The position numbers were made by a program, and so were the translations under genes. Source: Castor canadensis (Eukaryota > Chordata > Mammalia > Rodentia > Castoridae). From it: a DNA stretch of 64,000 bases. The stretch is taken from NCBI RefSeq assembly GCF_047511655.1, contig NC_133401.1:47883570-47947569 (forward strand). The letters run 5' to 3'. Positions 1 through 12,311 of the stretch are shown here, one piece after another (positions within the stretch are counted from its first letter, which is position 1; each line of letters opens with the position of its first letter). Below the pieces are notes generated by a model. The model did not search any database, had not been told where the DNA came from, and saw only the letters and a list, made by a program, of their open reading frames with translations.

Positions 1-465
1 CACAAAGGATTTCATTCTCTGTGGATCTTGACTCTATTTTCTTCTCTAGTGATCTGGCATTTTATCATTTCATCTGCTATCCATTAGTCCCTTGAAAACA
101 AGACTGTCATCTCCTACTTTGAGCAGAACCGCCTTGGTCCTCCACATCTCTGCATGTCTGTGAAGTGAAGAGAGTTCTATCCTTCAAGACTCCAAAGCCC
201 ACACCCCTTTCCTTTCTCCAGGTCAATTATAATTCTTTTAAGGTTAAAGCTACCCTATTAGGTGAATAAATCATGCAAAAAAAGATATTCTTGATCTCAA
301 CTTCAGAAAAAAGTGAGTTAGAAAAAACTTAACAGGAAATATACCAAAACATAAGCAAGATTTGGGATGTTAATTGTTGTCACATTTCTATTTTTTAAAA
401 AATTAATATATATTATCTCAATGGCCAGGAAAAAATAAGGAAAAACACTAGAAACCTGTCTAAAG
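1..465. other. Unassigned non-coding DNA
   Basis: No open frame longer than a few dozen codons and no repeat family recognised. The stretch is AT-rich, and 381-415 is almost pure A/T. Confidence 0.5.
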
Positions 466-668
466 TCATACATGGTGATGCATGCCTGTAATTCCAGCTT
501 CTCAGGAGGCAGAAATAGGAGGATTGTGGTCTAAGGCCAACTGTGGCAAAAGTGTAAGATCCTTGAAAAACAAACTAAAAGCAAAAGCACTTGGGGTGGG
601 AGTGAAATGTTAGTGTGCTTTCCTAGCATGCCCAGTGACCTGAGTTCAATCTCCAGTATTGCCAAATT
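466..668 (+). mobile_element. SINE, B1-like + ID-like dimer
   Basis: The left half reads like a B1/7SL-derived unit (gcatgcctgtaattccagct, then an aggaggattgtggtc block). The right half is the tRNA-derived ID-like unit ending in a degenerate B box (gagttcaatctccag). The ID A-box region is diverged, so this is an older copy. It abuts the truncated 5' end of the L1 that follows. Confidence 0.8.
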
Positions 669-670
669 AT

Positions 671-2906
671 ATACAAATAGGTAAACAAACTGTCAAAATA
701 TCCCTATTTGCAGATGACATGATCCTATGCCTCAAAGATTCAAAAAACTCTACCCAGAAACTCCCAGACACCATAAACAGCTTCAGCAATGTGGCAGGAT
801 ACAAAATCAACTTATAAAAATCATTAGCTTTTCCATACACCAGTAACGAACAAACTGAGAAGAAATATATGGAAACAATTCCATTTATGATAGCCTCAAA
901 AAAAAATCAAATACCTAGGAGTAAACTTAACAAAGGATGTGAATGACCTCTACAAGGAGAATTACAAACCCCTGAAGACAGAGATCGAGGAAGACTACAG
1001 AAGGTGGAAAGATCTCCTGTGCTCATGGATTGGTAGAATCAACATAGTAAAAATGGCTATACTACCAAAAGCAATCTACATTTTTAATGTAATTCCCATC
1101 AAAATCCCAATGACATTCATCACAGAGATTGAAAAACCTACCCTAAAGTTCATTTGGAAACACAAGAGACAGCGAATAGCCAAGGCAATACTCAGCAAAA
1201 AGAGCAATGCTGGAGGTATCACAATACCTGACTTCAAACTATATTACAAAGCAATAGCAATAAAAACAGCATGGTACTAGCACAAAAACAGATATGAAGA
1301 CCAATGGAGCAGAATAGAGGACCCGGATATGAATCCACACAGCTATGCCCACCTTATTTTTGACAAAGTTGCCAACAACATACGATGGAGAAAAGACAGC
1401 CTCTTCAACAAATGTTGCTAGGAAAAGTGGTTATCTGCCTGCAGAAAATTGAAACTATCTCCATGTCTATCCTGTACTAGTATCAATTCAAAGTGGATCA
1501 AGGACCTTAATATCAGACCTGAAACTCTGTAGTACAGGAAAGAGCAGGGAATACTCTGGAAGCAATAGGTATAGGCAAGGACTTCCTCAATAGAACTCTA
1601 GTGGCCCAGCAACTAAGAAATCATGGATAATTGGAACTACATGCAATTAAAAAGCTTCTGCACAACAAAAGAAATGGTCTCTAAACTGAAGAGACACCCA
1701 CAGAGTGGGAGAAAATATTTGCCAGTTATACATCAGACAAAGGACTGATAACCAGAATATACAGGGAACTCAAAAAACTAAACTCTCCCAAAAATCAATG
1801 AACCAATAAAGAAGTGGGCAACTGAACTAAACAGAACTTTTTCAAAGGAAGAAATCCAAATGGCCAAAAAAACACATGAAAAAATGCTCACCATCTCTAG
1901 CCATAAAGGAAATGCAAATCAAAACTACACTAAAATTCTACTTCACTCCTGTTAGAATAGCTATCATCAAAAACACCATCAACAACAAATGTTGGCAAGG
2001 ATGTAGGGGAAAAAGGAACTCTCATACACTGCTGGTGGGAATGCAAGCTAGTACAACTACTTTGGAAAACAATATGGAGGCTTCTTAAAAAACTAATCAT
2101 AGATCTGCCATATGATCCAGCAATCCCACTCCTAGGGATATACCCAAAGGAATGCGACTCAGGTTACTCCAGAGGCACCTGCATACCCATATTTATTGCA
2201 GTGCTATTCAAAATAGCCAAATTATGGAAAGAGCCAAGATACCCTACTACTGACGAACGAATTAAGAAAATGTGGTATTTATACACAATGGAATTTTACT
2301 CAGTCACAAAAAAGAATGAAATTTTGTCATTCACAAGTAAATGGATGGAATTGGAGTAGATCATCTGAAGCAAAGTTAGCCAGGCTCAGAAGGCCAAAAA
2401 TTGTATGTTCTCTCTCATATGCAGACTTTAGAACGAAAACAAATTGCAGCAATATTATTAGTCATGGGTCACACGCTAAGGGGAGAACATGTACAGGAGG
2501 AATAGGGAAAGGTAGGAAACCCAAAACTTGAAAAAGTTTGATGTGCCCACTGTAGAGGAGCAAATACAGTAATCTTAAACTGACAGAGGCCACTATGGGA
2601 ATGGGACCAGGAAGTAGTGAAGAGGTCTGGTAGAGTTGAATCAATGTGGGTTGTAATACACAAGTGCGTGGAAGCAATACTAGGAGTCTCTCTGTATAGC
2701 TATCTTTATCCAAAACTAGCAAAAACGCTATGGCTTTCTTATTATCTCTTATGCCTTCTCTTCAACAAAATTGGAGAAGAGGGCAGAATAGGTTCTGTCT
2801 GGAAGCTAAGGGGGTGGGTGTAAGAGGGAGGGGGTAGAGGGCAGGGGGAGAGAGATGGCCCAATGTATGTGCATATGAATAAATGAATAAACAATAAGTT
2901 AAAAAG
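671..2906 (+). mobile_element. 5'-truncated L1 retrotransposon (ORF2 3' half + 3'UTR)
   Basis: The element begins just upstream of the reverse-transcriptase active-site box, runs through the ORF2 C-terminus and has a 3'UTR from about 2,360 to 2,906. The 3'UTR carries a G-rich stretch near 2,810-2,855 and ends in an A-rich tail with repeated aataaa. It matches the minus-strand L1s at 12.3-16.9 kb and 33.5-34.5 kb along ORF2. Its 3'UTR differs from theirs and instead resembles the reverse complement of the fragment at 19,328-19,690, so at least two L1 subfamilies are present. I could not find a convincing target-site duplication. Confidence 0.93.
690..2360 (+). pseudogene. L1 ORF2 remnant (RT and C-terminal domain), broken
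   Basis: L1 ORF2 encodes the endonuclease/reverse transcriptase that copies L1 RNA at a nicked chromosomal target. The endonuclease and the first part of the RT are absent here. The RT active-site box FADDMIL is readable at about 705-727. The longest open piece, 939-1280 (113 codons), contains the conserved block with [20 protein letters not shown], followed by [17 protein letters not shown] second open piece at 1876-2088 covers the start of the C-terminal region ([15 protein letters not shown]). Several frame changes and stops separate the pieces, so no functional protein can be made. Confidence 0.9.
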
Positions 2907-5139
2907 TAAACTAGACTAAAATGATATTAAATCATTTCATAACTTATTAGTCAAAGCCTTGTTTAAAATTCTGTAATATTACACCTCACTATGAAATGTA
3001 TGTTTTTTTCTGATTTTAGATAATACATGTCCACTTAAAAAAATGAAGATACAGAAAAGCACACAGAGGAGAATAACTATTACCCTTAGTAAACTCACCA
3101 CGGAGCCACGGAGATGAGGCACTCCAATCACTGTGAGTAGCAGTGTTGGCTCATGGGCTCCAGCTCTCACATCCAAGAATCTTCCCAAGGTCACATCCCT
3201 TGCCTCCCCCACCCAAGCCATTTCTGCCTGATGGGAAATTCACTAAACAATAGGAATATCCACATGCACTTTCGTCCCAGGTCTCTGTGTGTTCCTTTAT
3301 TTCCATTCATTATGGTCTAAAGAAATTTGTATACTTCAGAATGTTACACTGCTCCATTGCATCGAAAATCTCCTGTTGATGTCATGTTGAATGAGCAAAA
3401 CTCAACTAATTGCCAGAGGACTTGGCAAGACAACTGAGCTCACAGAGTGGGAGACAAATCCTGGATTCTCAGAAATCTACCAAGTGAGTAAAATTCCAGG
3501 GTTACAGAAGTCAAGGATTTGCCAGGACTTCCTTTCTGAATTAAAAGACAAGTTTATGAATCCAACTACAAAGATGGATGCACACTCATTGGTGAGCCTT
3601 TAGGATTCTGAAGGCAACCCACTCCTCATCTAGGAAAACTCTAGCCCTCACACTGAGTAATGGGCTCTGAAGCAAATGTGGTCCTGCTGCTGAGGCCATG
3701 TGATCAGGAAACCCTGTGGTGTTAAAAATGCCCATGATGGGGAAAGCTACAATGTGGCCAGCCCATGGGAGCCTCACAGTGCAAGCCCTTGGGGTTTTGG
3801 AGAAAAGCCATGCCATTTGTAGCAGAGACCCATATGCCTTTTAAAGAGAACCAACTTTTTGGCCCTGTTAGAGCTGGAATGCTTGGCCATAGAGCACCAA
3901 GTGTCTAGGCATCTATGATCTCCCATTATGAGCTGGGCTTTTCTAGAATTTTTTAGTCACAAAACACAATAGGCCAAGTATCAGGCCATAGTAAGATGGA
4001 AATGGAACGTGTAGTACTGAGCCAGGTCAGGTCAGAAGGCACGAGTAAGGTGCTGAGCAGATAGCCCTGACACTCATGTCATCCACCATGGTTATACCAG
4101 CGTCCCTCCTTCAGCTCATACCTGTTGCCACCTGTGTGGAAATTTCATACAACCAGAAGAAGGAAGAGAATGAAGCTGTGTTTGGGGATGATTGGGATGA
4201 AAGTAGACATCGTATCCAGGGCTGGCCTTGAAGAGTAGTGTAAACAAAAATCTCAATGGGCAGAGCTTGGGGCAGTGCATCTGGTCATTGCTTCATGTGA
4301 AAGGATGAGAAAGTGTAATTAATGATTCCTGGGCAGTGGATAACCCAGTCAACTGGGCAGGTGGTAGAAAGAATGGGAGAATCAGAGTAAAGTTCTCAGG
4401 TAATAGCATGTGAACAGAGTGAGCACAAAGTGTGAAGATTCTTGGATCACATAGCACTGTCCATCAAAAGATGCTCAGAAACCTCATAGGAGTGAAGAGT
4501 TGGCCAGGTGACACTGGCCCATCTTCACCATTGACCATCCCAGAACAGAGAGGTCACAATGGCAGATGCCATCATAGAGCTGATTTAACTAAAGCCACAT
4601 CTGAATACCTCACCTGCCAGCATCACAGACCAGACTAAATCCCTAAAATGACACAATTCTTAAAGGTATCAATTTACCACTTGATGACAAGTAGACTAGA
4701 CTGGGACCCTTCTACAGTGGAAGGATCAGAGGTTAATCTTTATAGGAAAAGGACCTACTTTTTATGTAGATTTTCTGTTCTTGCTCACAGATTCTCAGCC
4801 AACATCACTTTCTAGGGACATAGAGAATGCCTGATTCACAGAGGTGAATTCCCATAAACTGTAGCAGCAGACTCGAGAACCCATTTCACAGAAAAGTAGA
4901 TTTGAGAGTGAGCCCATGACCAGGGGAGCAAATTATTATGTCTTATATAGCACCATCTCAAAGTGGCTGGCCTTACAGAACATTGGAATGATCTTCTGAA
5001 GGTGCACCTGAGGCACCATCTTGAACACAATACTCTGCAGACATAGGTGCCATCATTTCAGTTGCAGTATAAACACTGGAGACATTTACATGACATTATG
5101 TCCCCTGTTGTGGCACAGAAGTTTCTGATACTCATGGGG
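2907..5139. other. Unassigned DNA, possibly old repeat
   Basis: No gene recognised. Open frames are all under 80 codons and lack coding character. The texture of 3,840-4,760 suggests decayed retroviral or other old repeat sequence, but I could not assign a family. Confidence 0.4.
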
Positions 5140-5512
5140 TGTGTGTCTATTCATTTTCTATTACTATAATAAAATGCCTAAAGTTGGGTTACTTACAGAG
5201 AAAAGATGTTTATAAGGCTCACAGTTTTGGAAGCTGAAAGTCCAGTCAGCATGGTGCAGCTTCCACGGTGAACCTCACGGTAGGTGGCATCATTTTGGGA
5301 GCACGTGAGAAGCATCACATGATGAGATAGGAAGCCAGAGTGCCACTGGGGTCCCACAAGAACTACCTTAATCCCCTGAGTGCACATTCTCAATAAACTA
5401 ATGATCTAGTAGGCTCCACCTCTTAAAGGTCCCACTGCCTCTTAATATCACCACACTGGGGACTAAGCTTCCAACACATGAACCCTTGAGGGACAGACTC
5501 ACACCTTACGCA
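5140..5512 (-). mobile_element. MaLR-like LTR (MLT1/MST type), solo
   Basis: On the plus strand it opens with the reverse complement of a MaLR LTR end (gtctattcattttctattac). It continues with the characteristic order 'ataaaatgcc ... ttataaggctcacagtttt ... gcatcacatgatgag ... ccacctcttaaaggtcccac ... aacacatgaacccttgag'. This layout is typical of ERVL-MaLR LTRs in antisense. The exact subfamily needs a library search. Confidence 0.7.
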
Positions 5513-6278
5513 AATAATAACAGGGTAGAAGTGAGGGGCTCACCTTGCCATCACTCCCAGTAGCACCTGGAGGGATTTTGTGTTGTCCCCACAACACAAC
5601 TCTGGGCTCTCAGGAGTGAGAGCTCCTGGTGCTTAAGGAGCACAGTTTTGTGAGGGGACACCACGAGGATGCCATTGACCTATGTTTTACAGCTCCTGCC
5701 AGTGCATTTTGAACTTCACACACTCATGGATCAACAGGCAGGAAGAGTTGTCACAATCATAGTAGGGGAAATTGATTCTCACCAGCAGGATAAGGTGAGA
5801 GTCTTATCTCCTGCTTATGCATGAGAGTGGGGTAGATAGAACACATGAGCAACCACGTAATCTATTGAGTTCTCCCTGGGAACTCTTGCCCAGTGGAAAC
5901 AGTGAATGGACATGTAGTGAAACCTTGATCTGATCTGGGTGGAATTACCAAGGGCTCAGATCCTGTAGAAAGAAGGGGTTGGCTCCAGCTCTGAGTAAGT
6001 CACCTTCTGTCAGGATGAGAAGCCCACAGTCCCTTGAGTACAGAACAAAGGATCTGTGAGGCACAGGGGTGGACTGGGGTGGTGCTGGCAGTGCACCCTT
6101 TGAGAGAGCTTGCTGCCAAGTGTGTAGCTAACGGTCCGTGCTGGGGTCATGCTCTCCCCAGCTACACAGCCAGTGACGGAGGCTCAGCTAGTGGGCAATC
6201 TTTGCTCTAGGGTAAACAGCCTTCCCCTACCTTCCTCCATCCTTCCCTGTCCCCTTTCACAGATGTGTTTCACAGATG
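5513..6278. other. Unassigned DNA
   Basis: No open frame or repeat recognised. Immediately before the proviral LTR there is a short tandem pair of cacagatgtg (6,259-6,280). Confidence 0.4.
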
Positions 6279-6632
6279 TGTTAGAAGTAAGACTCAGGAG
6301 TCAGTCAGCAAGGCAAAAAGTTTTATTTCTGCAGAAGGGTGTGCCACCAACATAGGTCTGATAAGCAAGAACACCAAGCAGGAGGTCTGCTTGGGTTTTT
6401 ATCCCTGATACAACACTTCCCCTTCTCCAATTAATAGGAGTCAGGGTTCACAGTCTTTCTCAACTGACTATAGATGAGGTCCGTCTTAAAGTGGATTTAC
6501 CTGGGAAAAGGCAAGGTTCACATTTAACATTCCAGGAAGCCACAAGTTAAGTGAACATAATGGGCTGCTACTTTAAAGTGGATTTACCTGGGTTGCTATT
6601 TCTTTGAAGGAAAGAATTTCCCCCTTTTCTTT
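6279..6632 (-). mobile_element. 3' LTR of endogenous gammaretrovirus-like provirus
   Basis: This LTR aligns along its whole length with the one at 41,302-41,656, at roughly 85% identity by eye. It lies downstream (in the minus sense) of env and is preceded by a purine-rich polypurine tract (6,620-6,645 read on the minus strand). U3 holds two copies of an 18-base motif beginning aaagtggatttacc, at about 6,487 and 6,576. Its outer edge falls at the tgttagaag at 6,279. Confidence 0.82.
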
Positions 6633-6639
6633 TTGTACT

Positions 6640-7905
6640 ATTCACTCTTTTCCTCAAATTTGGTTAGCATTAGCTAACTTTCTTGTTCAAAGGTATCCAG
6701 GAGGAGGTTACTCTGTTGGTAAGATAAGTGAGGACTAAGGTCATAACTCCTTTCCATTTCCCAAACCATTTTTCCATCCATCCTTTGAGCAGGTCATTAA
6801 CCCCTGAATTCTCAGCCAGTTTATTGGCAAGAGCAGTCAGTCCTGTACTCTGCCCTTTTCTGCTGCTAATAGCATTTAACTGCTCTGCAATTCCCTTGCT
6901 GTCATCAAAGGACCCACCTGGTGCCTCTCTTTTAGATTAGGGCATTTGTTGACTGCCTCAGTGGTTGGAGTTATGAAATGTTAGTGTTAAAGGGATGAGC
7001 AATTGCACAAGTGAGCAAGTTCTGCTCGAGTTACTCAGGAGGGTCACCAGTAATACTCCCTCTCTGCGATACCACCATGAGTCAGTTGGGGGTAGGCTTA
7101 ATGCAGAGTTATTAGTTTCCACAGACATATGGCCTTGTATACATGCAGACAGATTTCCCAAAAAGTTAGTGTACTGTCTCTCCCCCTCCCACTGTGAGAG
7201 ACAGGAGGTATAGTCGACCACTGGAACTTGGGAATCTGATGTTTTTAGGGGGTCTGAACTTTGGAAAGACTGGCAAGTTTGATCCTCCCAGACCATCTCT
7301 TCTTGGAACAGAGTGATCATGCATTCTACCCTCAAGCTGTCTGAGTTCTATCCTAGCAGAAAATGGATCACCTGTGCCTCCAGTCATCCTCTAGCACAAG
7401 CGTAACAGTTGCTGTTGTTCAGTGCAAATACAGAATATTTTATCCATTCTACCCAGGCATTAGTTTCTCCATATCCTGTCTCAATTTCTAGAGTTTGTCT
7501 TAAATCTGTAATTTTAATTACCCAAACCTTAGTTGGGTACCTAGCCAGATTTGAGGCTTGAGCTCAGAGTAGCTATAGTCACCCATGCTCCCTTCACAGG
7601 GTTTTGGTCTATAGTCCACCCACTGGGTTCTGTGGTCCACTATATATCATCCCAGGTGCTACAACCATCCTTGTTTTTTTTTTAATCCCCATCTAGGTTC
7701 AGGACATAGGTAATATTTTTCACAAGTTAGATCCCCACAGTACATTACACGATAAGCATCAAATTCTATGGTTTGTGGATTTAGGTTAATGGTTATATTA
7801 ATTACTAGTGAAGTAGCTGCCCATGGCTCATCAACAGTCTTTATGGGCTGAAGAAGGGGCAGGAGACACAGTGGTAGTGGACTCATGCTGTCTCAAGGTG
7901 ACTTT
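6640..7905 (-). pseudogene. Endogenous retroviral env remnant, broken
   Basis: Env encodes the envelope precursor (surface and transmembrane subunits). Position supports the call: it lies between the end of integrase and the polypurine tract/LTR. The open piece at 6,958-7,335 has the spaced cysteines and tryptophans of a C-terminal surface subunit. Sequence around 6,730-6,930 on the same strand fits a transmembrane-subunit ectodomain. The region is only about 1.26 kb, shorter than a typical gammaretroviral env (about 1.9 kb), and is interrupted by stops and frame changes, so it is non-functional. Confidence 0.75.
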
Positions 7906-8345
7906 TAGGGGATTGTCCAGGTCAGTAGTGGTTCAATAGTTCTTTGATAGGCTCTTATCCCTGACTTAGTGAGTCCAACCTTTCTTAGCTGTGCGTACTG
8001 CAGTCTTCATGGTTACGAGCACTTGGTAGGGTCCTTTCCATGTCGGCTGAAGCTTCTCCTCCTTCCAGGTTTTGATTAGGACATAATCTCCTGGCCTGTA
8101 GGGATGGATATTAAACTCAAGTGGGGGAGTTTGAGCCAGAAGGCCTTTTCTGCTTTCTAAGAGAAAGCAGAGTAGTTGAAATAGTCAGTGTACAGTTTTT
8201 AAGAAATTGATCTTTAGTTTCCTAAGTAGGGGAGCCTATAAAGCATCTCATAAGGGGATAAGAAATATCCATAAATTCTCAAGACAACATCACACATGGT
8301 TTGTGGTCCCCAGTGACTCCCCTTATGAAGGAGGCATGAGCGAGG
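7900..8345 (-). pseudogene. Endogenous retroviral pol remnant: integrase C-terminus
   Basis: Minus-strand translation gives the C-terminal integrase domain of gammaretrovirus-type pol. A block with PGDYVLIKTW is followed by a WKGPY motif (the GPY/F module), at about 7,985-8,110. The part nearer 8,200-8,290 resembles the segment just upstream of that module. The fragment stops at about 8,345, so the integrase catalytic core, RNase H and RT are missing from this copy. In-frame stops occur downstream of the GPY/F block. Confidence 0.78.
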
Positions 8346-9734
8346 TTTTTTTTGGTATGAATCATTAACAATATGAAAATAGTTTAATTTGAAACAGTGA
8401 AAGGTTCAGAATTTAACTATTACCACATGGAACAATAGTGGAAACATTTAGACTGGTCAGTTAGGGAATAGGTTATGATATAGCTAATATTCCCTAGGGT
8501 TATACTTTAGGATTCCAAATAAATAACACCACAGGAGCACACTGAATTAAACTGGAAATAGACTGTTTTATGATCTGTTTTAGATACATACACATGCATA
8601 TGTGCAAACAAATGCATACACACATCTTGGCAGCAATCTTATCTTTTGAAATGGCATATCCATGGTAGCCAATCTGGTGGTTTAATATTTTATGTGGCAA
8701 GGTTTAACTCATCTACTATTGAAGACCCACTTGCAGTTCAGTAGAGCACAATCTTTGTTGTGATGAGAGGTTGTATAATTAAAACGTGAAATTTTGACAG
8801 CAGTCAAAATTATTAGAGCAAATCTAGATGATACTTCTTGGAAAAAAGTTATTTGGAAATAACTCTAGTCAAGAGAGAAAACATTTTGTATGGCAGAGAA
8901 AAAGTCACTTATTCATCAACTCTCTTTGGCCTTATTTACATCAGAGGCAACAAAAAGCAATGCAAAGAACATGACACTAGTTTTTAGGCCACTAGGTATC
9001 TTGCTCGAAATCTCTACCATCTTACTTCACCAGGCAATAGAACCATGACCTTGAGCAATGTCATTTGTGGCTTTATACTTTTGAGCTTTGGCTTTCTTGC
9101 CTGTCTTTAGAGAGTTGGTGTCAAGGGCTTGTGCCCCTCAGAGCTTCAACAGCCCACACAAGCATGTGATTATGTTGCAGCCCCAGCAACCTGGCTCACC
9201 TTCCCTTTCTCTATTTCTTAGTTCACTGCCATGAATGCTGCTGGACCATGTGTGAAGATTATCTAAAGTTCTCAAAAACCTGAGCCCTGAATAACTTCTT
9301 GTTTGAAACTTAAAGTTCTGATTTTGCTGATTGGAAAAATCTGATCTCTCTCATGCTCTCCTCCTACCCTCCATAGACATATCTCACCTCAATCCTTCAC
9401 AAATGCAGCCAGTCCCAACCTCTGCTGTCAATGACCTCTGCTCAGAAGTCACATATGAGAATGGCGGCATCTGCACTGCTCAAAATAACAAAGCTGAGTG
9501 CAGATAAGGGGTCACTCTGGAATGATTGCCCCATTCTCTTGTTAGAAGTTTCATTGTTCTAATCTAAGATTAAAAGATACTAGTTCATATGAATGAAATA
9601 AGTGGTCATCTTAAAGCCACTCATAGAATATTTATTTTTTGCACTCCATTTGGGACTTTAGCTACAAAGACAATGGAATTTTTTTTTTTATGAAATATCG
9701 TGCATTACACTCTACTTGCCTGAAAAAGTCCTCA
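8346..9734. other. Unassigned DNA
   Basis: AT-rich, with only short open frames (the longest is 66 codons at 8,500-8,700, low complexity). No repeat family recognised. Confidence 0.4.
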
Positions 9735-9870
9735 CGAGTTACGTATCTTATTAAATCCTCACAGTAGCCCATCCTTTTGAGCACAGATCTCCCCATTTTC
9801 TATATGAAGATGCTGAAATTTTTGTGAGAAGACCTTAGCCAAGGTGCAAACTTGGCAGGAGGACTAAATT
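9735..9870 (-). repeat. MIR-like fragment
   Basis: Antisense MIR layout: 'ttaaatcctcacagtagccc ... attttctatatgaagatgctgaaa', the decayed form of a deposited MIR core. Strongly diverged. Confidence 0.45.
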
Positions 9871-9905
9871 TTCTCTTGTTACTCTACTGTGGAGCTGCTG
9901 TTTTA

Positions 9906-10007
9906 ATAACAGGTTAGGAGTGTTAATTTTCTTTTTCTTTTGCATTGCCCTGCCTGATCCCTGGTACCAGTCTGACATCTCCCTCCGGTCCAGAGAGGGT
10001 GAAATCA
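9906..10007 (+). repeat. Direct duplication, copy 1
   Basis: This 102-bp segment (starting ataacaggttaggag, ending gagggtgaaatca) is nearly identical to 10,887-10,989. Only three differences are visible: two substitutions (one of them cgg/cag, CpG-like) and one extra C. Confidence 0.9.
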
Positions 10008-10845
10008 TTCCATATGTCAATGACTTATTGATGATCAAAAACCCCATCAGTGATCAGCACCTATGATGGAGAAGATGTGCAGAGCTAAAGTCAATGCTTA
10101 ACTCCACTCATGTTCCCATGAGTAGGTGTCCCACAGGGAAAGACTGGTGGTACATGGGGGAAGGAGTGAGAAGAGAGGCTCAACCAGAGATACCATGGCC
10201 ATTGCTGCTTCTTCCACAGCCGAGGTGTTTTTGCCTGATGCTGATGGTCACCCCTGTTAGTGTCTGTTGTATCAGGAAGAAATCTTTTAAAAAGACAAGT
10301 TCAAACACAGCAAATACGACTATGGAAAACCTAAGTTGAGTCTGCTATATGGTTATTCAAAACTTATTGATGAGGCCATATGGAGAAGAATTAGGACATT
10401 TTTATAAGCTTTTTAAAAAAATCTTCTTTTGTTTCCTATGTGAGGATAACAGATTAGAGACTAAGAGTCATGAGAGTATATATTTTTAAAGAAAAACTAT
10501 TATTCAAGACTGCTATCTATTTTGAGTTTAGAATTTTTTTAACTGGACAACACCTGGTATTAAGACACTGTTTTTTTTTCAAAATCAGTGAAAAAATGGC
10601 CATGGATACTGAATAGAAAGCAAATAATTACATTCCCGTTACTACTGTCCTGTTTCTTCAACATCAGGAAGATGTTTAAAGCAAACCATCAGGCAATAGA
10701 TCGAGTACTTCACAAACTTAGAAAAGTACACGTTGGAAGGAATTAAAGAAAAATAATTAAAAACAAAGAGGAGAGAGAGAAGGAGCAGGAGGCTAAGTCA
10801 GTAGAGCAGGGAAACTACAAGGAATATAGTAGGGATATTACATGG
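10008..10845. other. Unassigned DNA between the duplication copies
   Basis: No gene or repeat recognised. 10,760-10,795 is purine-rich (gagagagagaaggagcagga). Confidence 0.4.
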
Positions 10846-10848
10846 AAA

Positions 10849-10881
10849 CACACACACACACACACATACACACACACACAC
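10849..10881 (+). repeat. (CA)n microsatellite
   Basis: Run of CA dinucleotides interrupted once by 'ta'. It directly precedes copy 2 of the direct duplication. Confidence 0.95.
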
Positions 10882-10886
10882 CCTTC

Positions 10887-10989
10887 ATAACAGGGTAGGA
10901 GTGTTAATTTTCTTTTTCTTTTGCATTGCCCCTGCCTGATCCCTGGTACCAGTCTGACATCTCCCTCCAGTCCAGAGAGGGTGAAATCA
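10887..10989 (+). repeat. Direct duplication, copy 2
   Basis: Near-identical to 9,906-10,007 in the same orientation, offset by 981 bases. Similarity ends abruptly after gaaatca on the right and at ataacagg on the left. Confidence 0.9.
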
Positions 10990-11934
10990 CCCTCAGTTCT
11001 GTCACAACAGAACTGTTTTACTGTTTTGTCTCTGGGTCTTTTAAACCCATTCTCAAGGGCAAGGAATTGTGACATTTTCCTTAGTCTTGGTATTTCTCCA
11101 GTCAATTTACCGATCTTCCAGATCTAGTTTAGATCTTAAGTAAGAATGGCCTTTGTTCTGACGCCCATGTGTGTGCAGCCTGATGTTTTAGCATCTGACA
11201 AAAGTGGGCCTAAAAGGCCAGGGCATCGTTCTGGAGGCCAGAAGGCACCACTTGCCAGCAGGGAGGGATGGGGACTTCATTTAAAAATTAGTGACTCATT
11301 TAAATGACACTTTTTAAATTTAGAAATGAAGTCACCAATTGTTCTTTCTCCTTTCAGCAATGTGCTTTCTGAGGATTAACTCAACAATACAGGCAGCAAA
11401 TGAAATTGAAAAGAATTTTCATCACGGATTCCACCTGAATGTGCTACAACCACCTCGTTCTTCTCAAAATGAATCTTCTCTGTAAACAGCTGAATGCTGT
11501 TTGAATGCTACAAGTCACTATTTTGGTGAAAGTCAAATTGGTGAAATCTCTTTCTCTCCCTCTTGCTTTCTTACTCTCTGTCAATTCAGGCTCCTGTGAA
11601 TGTGTAATGTTGCTAATGAATGTGAGCAACAATTAGACAGCTTTCCAAATTACTTATCCTTCTACTTGGGGCTTACTGCAATGGCCTCAGTGATTCCACC
11701 AAAACTCACAGGAAGCACCCCATGGGAATGACCCTCCCTGTGGACTCTCAGCAGTTTCAGGGTTGTCTTGTCCCAACATAGGGAAAGTAGTTGGACAGCT
11801 TCCCAATCCCCTTGACATATGCCTCTCTTAAGACTGGCTACTTCCTTGTGTTCTCACATAATCCTTTGGGTATGTGAGTTAGTCTTGCATTTGTTTGAGC
11901 ATGTGCTTTCATGAAAACTTGCAACTCCTTGACC
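10990..11934. other. Unassigned DNA
   Basis: The minus-strand open frame 10,815-11,105 (96 codons) crosses the (CA)n tract and the duplication and matches no family I recognise. Nothing else is supported. Confidence 0.4.
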
Positions 11935-12295
11935 AGCAGTTCTCAGAACCTGTGGTCTTAGGAGCCTTCACTCTTAAAACTTACTAAGGACCTGAAAAAG
12001 CTTTTCTAATAAACATTGCAGCAATCAGTATTTGCATTATGAGAAAGCTCAAGACTGAGAAAATTTTAAACTATTTATTAGTCATGAAAAAGAATAAGCC
12101 TATTACTTGTCAACATAAATGTTTAGTGAAAATAACTGTATTTGCTAACACAAAAGAAAATGTAGCAAGGAGATGGGTGTTGATTTACACCCTTCTTTCA
12201 AATCTCTAACGTTTAGACTAATAGAAAACAAGTGATTTCTCATCTATGCGCCTGCATCCAGTCTGTTATGACATATTATGTTAGTTGAAGGGCAT
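11935..12295. repeat. Old mammalian interspersed repeat, left part
   Basis: Starts with a 'cagttctcagaacctgtggtctta' type motif and is continued after the L1 insertion at 16,961-17,400. The combined segment looks like a decayed mammalian-wide interspersed repeat. I do not assign a family. Confidence 0.4.
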
Positions 12296-12311
12296 GAAGA
12301 AAGGTAACCTT
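12296..12311 (+). repeat. Target-site duplication, left copy
   Basis: The final 15 bases, aagaaaggtaacctt (12,297-12,311), match aagaaagataacctt at 16,946-16,960 with one mismatch. The pair brackets the compound L1. Confidence 0.85.

Noticed and set aside
6728..7213. Plus-strand frames in the env region
   Set aside because: The retroviral signal is clearly on the minus strand. These are complements of it.
10815..11105. 96-codon minus-strand frame
   Set aside because: Part of it is encoded by the (CA)n tract and part by the direct duplication, whose other copy is read in a different frame. There is no sign of selection for coding.
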